32,455 nt of DNA from Bacteroidota bacterium (GTDB lineage Bacteria; Bacteroidota; Bacteroidia; CAIKAF01). The number at the start of each line of letters is the position of its first letter. Position 1 is the first letter of the stretch. This document shows positions 17,498 through 25,376 of the stretch, piece after piece. The position numbers and the translations under genes were made by a program. Location of the stretch: NCBI GenBank assembly GCA_023432985.1, contig JAEZEQ010000014.1:1-32455 (forward strand), in the 5' to 3' direction. The notes below the pieces were generated by a model. That model worked only from the letters and a program-made list of their open reading frames with translations, ran no database searches and was not told where the DNA came from.

Positions 17498-17611
17498 AAA
17501 CAGGTTTTTCTTTGCTTAAATTTAGGCATTTTTTCTGAATTTATTCTCTGATTCGGAATGGGAAACATGTATATATTCCCCCCTTTCGGCTCTTTCATTT
17601 CCGAAAAAATA

Positions 17612-17619
17612 TACCTTTG
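17612..17619 (+). promoter_or_regulatory. -7 box for the TraB/GumN gene
   Basis: TACCTTTG matches TAnnTTTG exactly and lies 26 bases before the ATG at 17646. No good TTG box at 19-21 bases upstream is visible. Confidence 0.45.
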
Positions 17620-17645
17620 CAAAGGTACGAATTCAAGTCTATATC

Positions 17646-18497
17646 ATGAAATTACAACTGTTAACTCTTTACTGTTTCCTTCTTTCATTTCAAGGTTTTT
17701 CTCAATCTTCTTTATTATGGAAAATAGAAGGATCGTCTTTAAGCAAGGCGTCCTATTTATTTGGCACCATACATCTGATTCCGGCTGCAGAATTTCGGGT
17801 TAGTCCCACTCTCGACAGCCTATTGCTAGATTCGGACAGTTTATTATTCGAAATGGATTTGGCGCATCCCGAATTGGCGCAGATTTCTATGCAATATATG
17901 CAATTAGATTCCGTGCCTAGTCTTAAGGATTTATACAAAGCTTCAAGTTATAAAAAGCTTAGTAAGGCATTGAAAAGAATGGGAATTCAAATTGATTTTT
18001 TCCAAAAGTTTAAGCCTTTTTTATTGCAACAGCAAATCATGTCGAGCGTATTGATCAAAGACAGCAAGGGTTATGAAAGCTATTTTTTGCAATTTGCGAA
18101 AAAGCATCAGATTGAAACCGGCGGATTGGACCACCCGGCGCTGCAATTATCTACCTTAAATGCCATTCCCATTTCGAAGCAGGCCAAAGATTTATATAAC
18201 TTAGCTATGCACCCCCGCGATGCAGAGAAGAAATTAAAAGAATTATTCGACATTTACCGGAGCGGGGATATGGAAAAAATATACAATTTTGTTTCATCCA
18301 GCGAAGAATTCGGCGCATTAGAAACACCTTTTCTATACGACAGAAATTTGCGGTGGGCAGAAGGCATTGAACGCAGGTTGCAAGAAGATCATTCCTTGTT
18401 TATTGCTGTTGGTGCGGCCCATTTGGGCGGGGAAGACGGATTGATACATTTGCTTCAAAAAAGGGGCTATACCCTTAGTCCAATACCGCTGAAATAG
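17646..18497 (+). CDS. TraB/GumN family exported protein
   Basis: 283 residues. Residues 1-19 form a signal peptide ('LLSFQGFSQ'). The TraB/GumN fold is recognised by the paired motifs 'YLFGTIHLIP' (GTIH at 40-43), an acidic 'LLFEMDL' strand, and the closing 'AVGAAHLGGEDGLIHLLQKRGYTLSPI', which is the canonical C-terminal family motif. Related proteins (TIKI) are metal-dependent proteases using the conserved GxxH and glutamate residues, but most bacterial members are uncharacterised, so catalysis is only possible. Periplasmic or surface location is inferred from the signal peptide. The last 23 bases overlap the convergent oxyR gene. Confidence 0.88.
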   Translation: MKLQLLTLYCFLLSFQGFSQSSLLWKIEGSSLSKASYLFGTIHLIPAAEFRVSPTLDSLLLDSDSLLFEMDLAHPELAQISMQYMQLDSVPSLKDLYKASSYKKLSKALKRMGIQIDFFQKFKPFLLQQQIMSSVLIKDSKGYESYFLQFAKKHQIETGGLDHPALQLSTLNAIPISKQAKDLYNLAMHPRDAEKKLKELFDIYRSGDMEKIYNFVSSSEEFGALETPFLYDRNLRWAEGIERRLQEDHSLFIAVGAAHLGGEDGLIHLLQKRGYTLSPIPLK

Positions 18498-19425
18498 GCA
18501 TGGTCTGATAATGCTGCATCTTGGTCATATGACTTGGGACGGCCGACTTAATCGCCTGCATCAGTCCCCCTAATACAGCTCTTTCGGAATGGCCGGGCAA
18601 ACAAACGAGGCTGATTTCGCGACTGGGTTGAGGGCTTCTGAAATAACGTAATTTCATCATATCCTTTCCCTGAAAATCTTTGGTAGCCAATTCGGGTATA
18701 ATTGTATACCCATATCCTTTATCCACCAAACGCATCAAGGTTTCCAGGCTTCCACTCTGAAATTTCAAATTTTCGAAAACAGAGGATTCACCGGAATAAT
18801 TACACAGATTAATTACCTGATCGCGAAAACAATGTCCTTCTTTTAAAAGCCATAGTTCATCCACATCCAAATCCGAACTGTTTATGGTTTTTCGTTTACG
18901 CAATTTATGTTCGGATGGTAAATACAAAGCAAAAGGTTCATTAAAAAGCGGATTTTCTTCTAAATCCTGATCCGAAAGTGGCGTAGCCAAAATTGCGGCA
19001 TCCAGACTTTCATCCTTCAATTTTTGAATCAGCGTAGTCGTTTCCAATTCATACAAATGCAATTTCACTTTGGGATTATTTTCCATATAAGCCGGCAAAA
19101 ACAAGGGCAATAAATAAGGCGCAAGGGTAGGAATAATGCCTATATGGATTTCTCCTTCCGCTATATCATGATGCATTAAAGCCAATTCGTTTATTTTACG
19201 AATCTCGCCTAATGCCACTATAGCCTGCTCTATTATTCGCTCACCTTCTTTGGTCGTTTTAACGGGTTGCCGGGAACGATCGAATATTTTAATACCCAAT
19301 TCCTCTTCCGCTTTTTGTATTTGCATACTGAGTGTGGGCTGGGTCACATTACAGGATGAAGCCGCTTCAGTAAAATTCTGATGTCTATAAACCGCTATAA
19401 TATATTCCAATTGAATTACAGTCAT
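18475..19425 (-). CDS. oxyR: hydrogen-peroxide sensor and LysR-type regulator OxyR
   Basis: 316 residues. The N-terminal winged helix-turn-helix ('NFTEAASSCNVTQPTLSMQIQKAEEELGIKIFDRS', 17-51) is typical LysR and the effector domain follows from about residue 90. 'LLKEGHCFRDQVINLC' places cysteines at 199 and 208, the same numbers and spacing as the peroxide-reactive Cys199 and its disulfide partner Cys208 of E. coli OxyR. It should activate peroxide-defence genes on oxidation. No katG, ahpC or dps is adjacent. The TAGATTTG box upstream gives a leader of about a dozen bases. Convergent overlap of 23 bases with the TraB/GumN gene. Confidence 0.93.
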   Translation of the reverse strand: MTVIQLEYIIAVYRHQNFTEAASSCNVTQPTLSMQIQKAEEELGIKIFDRSRQPVKTTKEGERIIEQAIVALGEIRKINELALMHHDIAEGEIHIGIIPTLAPYLLPLFLPAYMENNPKVKLHLYELETTTLIQKLKDESLDAAILATPLSDQDLEENPLFNEPFALYLPSEHKLRKRKTINSSDLDVDELWLLKEGHCFRDQVINLCNYSGESSVFENLKFQSGSLETLMRLVDKGYGYTIIPELATKDFQGKDMMKLRYFRSPQPSREISLVCLPGHSERAVLGGLMQAIKSAVPSHMTKMQHYQTMPISAVLD

Positions 19426-19444
19426 ACCATAAGATTTTATTATA

Positions 19445-19452
19445 CAAATCTA
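19445..19452 (-). promoter_or_regulatory. -7 box for oxyR
   Basis: TAGATTTG on the minus strand matches TAnnTTTG exactly, 20 bases before the oxyR ATG. The nearest upstream TTG is only 14 bases away, so the -33 box is not clear. Confidence 0.5.
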
Positions 19453-19505
19453 ACCCATTTCGTCCTCAATTCGATTTTTTCAGCCGTTTTTTAAGAGGAA
19501 ATTAA

Positions 19506-19538
19506 CCTCCCTTTTTCTTTATTTATTTTCTTGGGAGG
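19506..19538. repeat. CCTCCC/GGGAGG inverted repeat upstream of the sigma-54-like promoter
   Basis: CCTCCC (19506-19511) and GGGAGG (19533-19538) flank a 21-base pyrimidine-rich spacer, ending 7 bases before the -24 element. It may be an activator site, although sigma-54 activators usually bind 80-150 bases upstream. Confidence 0.3.
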
Positions 19539-19545
19539 AGAAATT

Positions 19546-19562
19546 TTGGCACAGATTTTGTA
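19546..19562 (+). promoter_or_regulatory. sigma-54 (RpoN) type -24/-12 promoter
   Basis: TTGGCACAGATTTTGTA fits the YTGGCAC-N5-TTGCW pattern with exact GG-N10-G spacing; the only change in the core is T for C after TTG. It points rightwards, away from oxyR, into a region whose only annotated gene (M28 peptidase) is on the other strand. The predicted start is near 19573. Confidence 0.55.
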
Positions 19563-19572
19563 TTAAATATCA

Positions 19573-19637
19573 AACCTCTCTTACCCTCTATCAAAAAAAA
19601 TTCTTTAACCCTTCCCCCAAGGGTCAAAGTTTTTTTT
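19573..19637 (+). ncRNA. predicted ~64-nt small RNA between the sigma-54-like promoter and a terminator
   Basis: Between the predicted start and the T8 run there is no ORF. The 5' part is a C/U-rich unpaired stretch (ACCTCTCTTACCCTCT) that could pair with purine-rich ribosome-binding sites. The 3' part is the 11-bp terminator hairpin followed by eight T. This is the architecture of a trans-acting sRNA, but it is inference from promoter plus terminator; no RNA family is recognised. Confidence 0.35.
19593..19637. terminator. bidirectional terminator after the M28 peptidase gene
   Basis: Arms CTTTAACCCTT (19603-19613) and AAGGGTCAAAG (19619-19629) pair over 11 positions (one G-U type pair, depending on strand) around CCCCC. 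Eight A lie to the left (T8 for the minus strand) and eight T to the right. It terminates the peptidase transcript and could equally end a + strand transcript. Confidence 0.85.
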
Positions 19638-20892
19638 ATAATCTATTAAGAAATCCGTACATCAATTTGAATAGAGCCTCATAATGAACCCATTTGAGTC
19701 CCTCCGGCACATCATTTATATCATGATAGGCTTGCACATCTCCATTGGCATAAATAAAAATTGCGGGCACGCCATTTTCGCTAAACCAGTGGTGGTCGCT
19801 ATTTGCAGCGGCTCCTCTTTCTTTCACCTGAGATAATCCCGCTTCCATATTTGCCATTTTCACACATTCGAATAAATGCGGATTGGCGACAGCATTCACC
19901 ACCGTTACTCCTTCCGAACCGCCTCCCATCAAATCTATATTCAAAACAGCTTTAATCTGATTCAAGGGCACGTATTGATCTTTCACAAATTTCCCGGATC
20001 CCACCAGGCCGATCTCCTCGGAGCCAAATGCTACAAAAACGGTTGAATACTTCGGTTTTTCCCGAACCATATGTGCAGCCAGATCCATCATTAATACCGT
20101 GCCGCTTGCATTATCATTGGCTCCTTTAAAATAGGTTTCTTTTCCCATCATACCCAAATGATCATAATGTGCGGTCACTAATACAAATGTATCTTTCACA
20201 ATTCCTTCTACCATGCCTGCCACATTATAGGCTTTGAAATCTTTTTCGAGATTCTGTTCGACATGCCAGCTTATTTTTTTCGATTTACGTATTTGCGCCA
20301 GTCCGGATGCGTGTATATAAAAAGCCGGAAAAAGAGGTTGTACGCTTTGCGAAGCACTCCATGTAAGCTTATTGGTAACTTCAAACCAAGCCTTAAATGA
20401 AGTTTGCAAGGAATAGAGTTTAGTGTAAAACAAACGCAAACTATCTGTTGATTGGATATTTCGGGGGTCTACGATTAGGGCTTTATTTTTAACTTTTGCC
20501 GGGGACAAATGCATAAAATTATCCTTATCGGCAAAAACGGCGGTTGCTTTTCCTTTAGCGCCCATTGAACTCGGGGAAATCAAATAATCGACACCGGCCT
20601 TCAGCTCTTTTCCATCCAGCATTAATTTCATTTCGCCCTGAAAAATATTGGCGGGGTGACTATAGGCATGCAGATAATCTTTTTTTTCCGGCAGGCTTTT
20701 TAATCCCATTTTCTCAAATTCAGCCTGTATTAACATAGCTGCTTTTCCCATTCCATTTCGGGCATATCCTCTACCGGCCAGACTATCCGAGCAGAGCAGC
20801 TCCATCATATTCCGTGCATATTGTTCATTCTGACCTAGAATAGAAATCGGGCTGCATAAGAGCAGGAGCAATAAATAGCAGGGTTTTCTCAT
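19636..20892 (-). CDS. exported M28-family zinc aminopeptidase
   Basis: 418 residues with a signal peptide (1-20, leucine-rich, ending 'SILGQ'). The M28 metal ligands all appear in order: His242 in 'VTAHYDHLG', bridging Asp260 in 'GANDNASG', catalytic Glu292 and ligand Glu293 in 'AFGSEEIG', Asp320 in 'NIDLMGGG' and His390 in 'QAYHDIND'. A PA-like insert probably occupies about 90-210. The family removes N-terminal amino acids from peptides. No T9SS tail is present, so it is likely periplasmic or surface-anchored rather than released. Its ATG directly follows the TAA of the upstream gene. Confidence 0.94.
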   Translation of the reverse strand: MRKPCYLLLLLLCSPISILGQNEQYARNMMELLCSDSLAGRGYARNGMGKAAMLIQAEFEKMGLKSLPEKKDYLHAYSHPANIFQGEMKLMLDGKELKAGVDYLISPSSMGAKGKATAVFADKDNFMHLSPAKVKNKALIVDPRNIQSTDSLRLFYTKLYSLQTSFKAWFEVTNKLTWSASQSVQPLFPAFYIHASGLAQIRKSKKISWHVEQNLEKDFKAYNVAGMVEGIVKDTFVLVTAHYDHLGMMGKETYFKGANDNASGTVLMMDLAAHMVREKPKYSTVFVAFGSEEIGLVGSGKFVKDQYVPLNQIKAVLNIDLMGGGSEGVTVVNAVANPHLFECVKMANMEAGLSQVKERGAAANSDHHWFSENGVPAIFIYANGDVQAYHDINDVPEGLKWVHYEALFKLMYGFLNRL

Positions 20893-21735
20893 TTATAAAA
20901 ATTTACGAGTAAGAATATCGGCAAAACGTTTTACAGATTTCGAATTTTCGTCCCATTCAAAATGCTGTTTCATGCTTTCGAAAACATCACGAGCCTCGAG
21001 TGCATTCGTACATGCGTTGAGTTTATCGAGGGCCTGGTTATACTGTTCTAATTCTCCCTTAAATAAATCGTTCATAAAAAGGAATTTATCGGCGATGGGA
21101 ATGGCTTTTTTTAAATCAGCTATACCTTGTTGTCTTAGTCGATCGGCCAAAGTTGTCGGCATTTCCGGTTCACCAGCTGTCGGGTTAAAAGTCGCTTTTT
21201 GTTGAGCTATTGTATTTGCATCCGGTTTGATTTCGGTTTTCGAGGCCGCAGGCGTATTTTCATTTTTGGGCAATGCGGTCGCCTCAGGTTTTTGTTCGGG
21301 TATTGCAGTTTGGAAAGGGTTTGTCTTCTTTTGGTCGGTTCCGCTCAATGCATTTTTCACCATTTCAATAAAAGAATCGCCATTTTCGTTGGCGGGAGAA
21401 ATTTCGGGTTCCGGCACAGAGCTCGGCTTTTCAGTCAGCTCCGGCTTCAGTTCCTTTTCCACAATGGGCAATGGTTCGGGTTCTTTGCTTGGTGTATGGA
21501 CTTGCACAGGTTCTATGATATCCGGTTTGGCGGCATGTATTTCGGGTTGGGATAAAGAATTTTCGGCGCTCCATTCCAACTTGAGAAGTTTCTTATAAAT
21601 CTGCATCACATCATCCTGCATTTGTTCCACATAAGCAGTAGGCACTTGATCCGGATTAAGGGCAGCTTTTTCTGCTTTTTTCTGAATCCGGTTGAGCAAC
21701 CATTCTATTTCGAGCCATGCATCTTGTTTTTTCAT
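20893..21735 (-). CDS. Bacteroidota-type protein of unknown function with disordered middle
   Basis: 280 residues. Residues 1-55 are predicted helical ('DAWLEIEWLLNRIQKKAEKA'). Residues about 56-195 are low-complexity, rich in Pro, Glu, Lys and Thr, and probably disordered. The C-terminal 85 residues ('LADRLRQQGIADLKKAIPIADKFLFMNDLF...' to 'VKRFADILTRKFL') form a compact helical domain that I recall from many unnamed Bacteroidota proteins. No signal peptide, membrane segment or catalytic motif is visible, so it is probably cytoplasmic, perhaps an adaptor with two folded ends on a flexible linker. Its stop abuts the M28 start with no gap, implying cotranslation. Confidence 0.8.
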   Translation of the reverse strand: MKKQDAWLEIEWLLNRIQKKAEKAALNPDQVPTAYVEQMQDDVMQIYKKLLKLEWSAENSLSQPEIHAAKPDIIEPVQVHTPSKEPEPLPIVEKELKPELTEKPSSVPEPEISPANENGDSFIEMVKNALSGTDQKKTNPFQTAIPEQKPEATALPKNENTPAASKTEIKPDANTIAQQKATFNPTAGEPEMPTTLADRLRQQGIADLKKAIPIADKFLFMNDLFKGELEQYNQALDKLNACTNALEARDVFESMKQHFEWDENSKSVKRFADILTRKFL

Positions 21736-21763
21736 TCTTTACTTCTTTAAAAATCCTAATTTA

Positions 21764-21773
21764 TGTAATTACA
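21764..21773. promoter_or_regulatory. TGTAATTACA palindrome in the divergent gap before tdk
   Basis: A perfect 10-bp palindrome identical to the core of the one at 5640-5649. It lies 28 bases from the 280-residue gene's start and 76 bases before tdk, where it could affect either promoter. Confidence 0.4.
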
Positions 21774-21849
21774 ACGTTCAAAGCAAGGGAAAATTATTTA
21801 CTTTGTGTACCTGAAACCCGTCAAACTATTAACAGCAGATTATTAAAAG

Positions 21850-22443
21850 ATGACTTTCGAACATAATGCGCAATTTACCTCGAAGCGTGGATGCATAGAA
21901 GTTGTCTGCGGGAGTATGTTTTCCGGGAAAACGGAGGAATTAATACGTCGTCTTAAGCGAGCGCAATTTGCTAAGCAAAAAGTAGAAATTTTTAAACCCG
22001 GGGTCGACATACGTTACCACGAAACAGAGGTTGTATCGCACGACAGTAATGCCATTTCTTCTACACCGGTCGAGAGTTCGGCTCATATACTTCTTTTAGG
22101 TTCAGATGCCGAAGTAATCGGAATAGACGAGGCTCAATTTTTCGACAAGGGTCTGCCCGAAGTATGCCAAACACTTGCTAATCTTGGGAAAAGAGTAATA
22201 GTGGCGGGGCTTGATATGGATTATTTAGGGCGTCCATTCGGGCCCATTCCTCAATTAATGGCCATAGCCGAATTTGTAACCAAAGTACACGCCATATGCA
22301 TGGAATGCGGATTCCAGGCCAACCATTCCTATCGCAAAAGCGAGGAGGATTCTTTGGTATTGTTGGGTGAGGTCGACAAATACCTGCCTTTATGTCGCGA
22401 ATGTTTCCAAAAAGCTATACGCAATCATGCACATAAGTCCTAA
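21850..22443 (+). CDS. tdk: type II thymidine kinase
   Basis: 197 residues. Phosphorylates thymidine with ATP in nucleotide salvage. The P-loop is GSMFSGKT (21-28). 'GIDEAQFFD' supplies the catalytic Glu94. The lasso domain has a structural zinc site formed by Cys150/Cys153 ('CMEC') and Cys182/Cys185 ('CREC'). These features define the tetrameric type II enzyme of bacteria rather than the deoxyribonucleoside-kinase family. The last 17 bases overlap the start of murF-alr, suggesting cotranscription and coupling. Confidence 0.97.
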   Translation: MTFEHNAQFTSKRGCIEVVCGSMFSGKTEELIRRLKRAQFAKQKVEIFKPGVDIRYHETEVVSHDSNAISSTPVESSAHILLLGSDAEVIGIDEAQFFDKGLPEVCQTLANLGKRVIVAGLDMDYLGRPFGPIPQLMAIAEFVTKVHAICMECGFQANHSYRKSEEDSLVLLGEVDKYLPLCRECFQKAIRNHAHKS

Positions 22444-24865
22444 ACAAATCGCTGAAATAATCGGTATAGCCTCGGGCGGATTATCGGAAGAAAAACGGCA
22501 TTTTATTCCGGCTTTTGATAGTCGCATTATGCCCTACGGCTCACACAACCTCTTCTTTGCTTTTGGAGAAAAGGGAGCACAATCTTGTTTAGATGCTTAT
22601 CAAAAAGGCTGTAGATTTTTCATTTCAGAAAACAGCATAAAAGATTCTTTACCCGATGCTATTCTTTATTATGTCCCCAATACACTGCAGGCATTGCAAG
22701 AATTGGCGCAATATCAACGTGCTCAATTTTCGCGGGATGTAATCGGGGTAACAGGCAGCAATGGCAAAACCATAGTAAAAGAATGGATTGCTCAATTTTC
22801 CCGTTCCGATTTGCATATAGCAAAAAATCCGGGCAGTTATAATTCCCAAATGGGTGTACCCTTATCCCTATTATTATTATCCGAAGATGCCGATGCGGCT
22901 ATATTCGAAGCGGGCATTTCGCAAAAAGGCGAGATGGACAAACTGGAGCAATTGATACGCCCGCGTATTGGTATATTTACATTTTGGGGCGATGCGCATA
23001 TAGCGCAATTTCATTCCAAGGAGGAATTATTACAAGAGAAAATGCTCCTATTTCGCCATTGCGATCAAATTATACTTGAGAAAAATGCAGAATCCACATC
23101 CATAATAAAAAAGGCCTATCCCGAAAAAGAATATATAAAGGTCAGCATTAAAGATACAGATGCGGACACCTGTATACTGTTTAAAAATGGGAAAATACAA
23201 TGGTTTCAAAGAGGAAAAGAACTGGGTTCCTATACATTTCACCGGCGGGATCATGCATCGCTTTTAAATTTGGCTTTAGCCATACAAGGGGCGTTATTAT
23301 TGGGGGTTTCGCAAGAACATATTGGGTTACAAATTCCATTTTTGGTAGTGCCTGAGGGAAGATTACGCTTATTAAACGGCATACATTCCTGCAAGATTCT
23401 CAACGATTCCTATAGTGCCGATATGCAATCCTTAAAAACCGCATTAGAGGAATTGCAGCATATGCCCGAAATGTTTACGCGCACCTTAATCCTCTCCGAT
23501 TTTCCGGAGACCTATCCGGGGCATGATTTATATGTGGAGATGGCGGATTTATGCAATACATATCCCATTCATAAGGTCATACTGATAGGCAGTAAAATCA
23601 GTGCCTACAGTCACCTTTTTCATGGATTTTCGACATCCTTCAAAGGCACAAGGGAAGCAATGGAAGAGCTCAATCCCGATTCATTTTTTCAGGAAGCGAT
23701 TTTGATAAAAGGTGCCAGATCATTTAGGCTGGAGCAATTGGTGGCCTTATTAGAGGAGCAAAATCACGAATGTACCTTAGAGATCAACTTAGATGCCATA
23801 AGTCATAATTTCAAGCAACACAAATTGCTATTGCCCGAAAAAACAAAATTAATGCTGATGGTAAAAGCCTTTTCCTATGGCACCGGTTCGGTAGAAATGG
23901 CGCGGCATTTAGAATATTTGGGGGCCGATTATCTAAGCGTAGCCTATGCGGATGAGGGTGTTCAATTGCGCAAGGCCGGGATTCGTTTGCCCATCATGGT
24001 AATGAGTCCGGAAATCCCGGGATTAAACGCCATTTTGCATTATAAACTAGAGCCGGAAGTCTACAATTTTCGTTCGCTTCAATTTATCCTTAAAGCAGCC
24101 GAAATGGCGAGTGGAGGGGATCAGGTACGCATACACATAAAGCTCGATACGGGCATGCACAGACTGGGTTTTATGCCTGAGGAGACAGATCGTTTGATCG
24201 ACTTACTTATAGAAAATCCCCTTTTGCATGTTGCCAGCATATTCACCCATCTAGTTGGGGCAGACGATCCGGAGTTGGACACATTCAGCAGAGAACAAAT
24301 TCGACGTTTTCGGAGCGAGAGTAGTAAAATTACCCAAGCCATAGGATATCGTCCCTTATTGCATTTTCAGAATTCGGCAGGCATAGCACGTTTTTCGGAA
24401 AGCGAGAGCGATATGGCTCGGTTGGGAATAGGCATATATGGTTATACGGGGGCTACAGATTTCATAGAAAAATTACAACCGGCATTACGCTTCAAGACTG
24501 TAATCACCGCCATACGCGAAATAGAGGAGCCTGAGACCGTGGGTTATAATCGCCGCGGGAAAATCAAAGGCAAGGCGCGCATTGCAACCATATCGGCCGG
24601 ATATGCCGACGGGATAGATCGAAAATTGGGCTTAGGGCGGTATAAGGTAAAAATCGGCGATCAATTTGCCCCTACCATAGGATCTATATGTATGGACATG
24701 ACCATGATAGACGTAACCCATATTCCATGTAATGAAGGCGACGAAGTAATATTATTCGGGCCGGATCATCCTTTAGAGGGCATGGCCGAAAAATGCGATA
24801 CCATTCCATACGAGATACTCACAGGAATTGGGCAGCGCGTTAAGCGTATCTATATAAAAGAATAA
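22427..24865 (+). CDS. murF-alr: fused UDP-MurNAc-tripeptide:D-Ala-D-Ala ligase and alanine racemase
   Basis: 812 residues from ATG 22427; the frame opens earlier at 22367 but that part lies inside tdk, and 'MHISPKQIAEIIGIASG' is a normal MurF opening. The first half (about 1-450) is a Mur ligase with P-loop 'GVTGSNGKT' (GSNGKT 110-115) and 'KNPGSYNSQMGVPLSLL'. The second half (about 455-812) is alanine racemase with the PLP lysine Lys480 in 'LMVKAFSYG' and the opposing catalytic Tyr726 in 'ISAGYADGIDR'. The fusion joins D-alanine supply with addition of D-Ala-D-Ala to the peptidoglycan precursor and is characteristic of Bacteroidota. Cytoplasmic. The stop is one base from the convergent PhnA-like gene. 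Confidence 0.96.
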   Translation: MHISPKQIAEIIGIASGGLSEEKRHFIPAFDSRIMPYGSHNLFFAFGEKGAQSCLDAYQKGCRFFISENSIKDSLPDAILYYVPNTLQALQELAQYQRAQFSRDVIGVTGSNGKTIVKEWIAQFSRSDLHIAKNPGSYNSQMGVPLSLLLLSEDADAAIFEAGISQKGEMDKLEQLIRPRIGIFTFWGDAHIAQFHSKEELLQEKMLLFRHCDQIILEKNAESTSIIKKAYPEKEYIKVSIKDTDADTCILFKNGKIQWFQRGKELGSYTFHRRDHASLLNLALAIQGALLLGVSQEHIGLQIPFLVVPEGRLRLLNGIHSCKILNDSYSADMQSLKTALEELQHMPEMFTRTLILSDFPETYPGHDLYVEMADLCNTYPIHKVILIGSKISAYSHLFHGFSTSFKGTREAMEELNPDSFFQEAILIKGARSFRLEQLVALLEEQNHECTLEINLDAISHNFKQHKLLLPEKTKLMLMVKAFSYGTGSVEMARHLEYLGADYLSVAYADEGVQLRKAGIRLPIMVMSPEIPGLNAILHYKLEPEVYNFRSLQFILKAAEMASGGDQVRIHIKLDTGMHRLGFMPEETDRLIDLLIENPLLHVASIFTHLVGADDPELDTFSREQIRRFRSESSKITQAIGYRPLLHFQNSAGIARFSESESDMARLGIGIYGYTGATDFIEKLQPALRFKTVITAIREIEEPETVGYNRRGKIKGKARIATISAGYADGIDRKLGLGRYKVKIGDQFAPTIGSICMDMTMIDVTHIPCNEGDEVILFGPDHPLEGMAEKCDTIPYEILTGIGQRVKRIYIKE

Positions 24866-24866
24866 A

Positions 24867-25211
24867 TCAGGCTTTTTTCACAAATTCCGATTTCAGTCCC
24901 ATTGCACCGAAGCCGTCGATTTTGCAGGAAATATTATGATCGCCTTCCACCAGTTTAATATTTTTCACTTTAGTACCGGCTTTTACGGGTTTTGGGGCAC
25001 CTTTGACGGGCAAATCCTTAACCACAATTACCGAATCACCGTTTTGAAGGGGATTTCCATTTGCATCCAAAACAGTCAAGCCGTCTTCGGCAGAAGCAGT
25101 TGCAGCATCAGCGGGATCCCATTCATAAAAACATTGCGAACAAACCATCAGATTATTATCGGGATAGGTCATATCTGAATTACATTGGGGGCATAGTACA
25201 AGGTCACTCAT
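24867..25211 (-). CDS. phnA: PhnA/YjdM-family zinc-ribbon protein
   Basis: 114 residues from ATG 25211, the family's usual length; an upstream extension to 25259 lacks family similarity. The N-terminal zinc ribbon has Cys7/Cys10 ('CPQC') and Cys24/Cys27 ('CSQC'). The rest is the PhnA beta domain ('LQNGDSVIVVKDLPVKG', 'VKAGTKVKNIKLVEGDHNISCKIDGFG'). Despite the name, E. coli YjdM is not a phosphonoacetate hydrolase and its function is unclear, so none is assigned. No phosphonate genes are nearby. Convergent with murF-alr. Confidence 0.92.
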   Translation of the reverse strand: MSDLVLCPQCNSDMTYPDNNLMVCSQCFYEWDPADAATASAEDGLTVLDANGNPLQNGDSVIVVKDLPVKGAPKPVKAGTKVKNIKLVEGDHNISCKIDGFGAMGLKSEFVKKA

Positions 25212-25230
25212 AGAAATAAAATTTTGCCTG

Positions 25231-25238
25231 CAAATATA
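25231..25238 (-). promoter_or_regulatory. -7 box for the PhnA-like gene
   Basis: TATATTTG on the minus strand, an exact TAnnTTTG, 20 bases before the ATG at 25211. It supports 25211 as the start, because the upstream in-frame start would lie before the promoter. Confidence 0.5.
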
Positions 25239-25376
25239 CGCAATCAAAAACAAAGTCATAAGGCTCTGTAATCGCGCAAAATAATCATATCAAATTCTGT
25301 AAAAAAATCCCATATGCATTTGTAAAAACAAAAAAAATAATTGACCTTTAATCTACACTTAACATATACTGAAACA

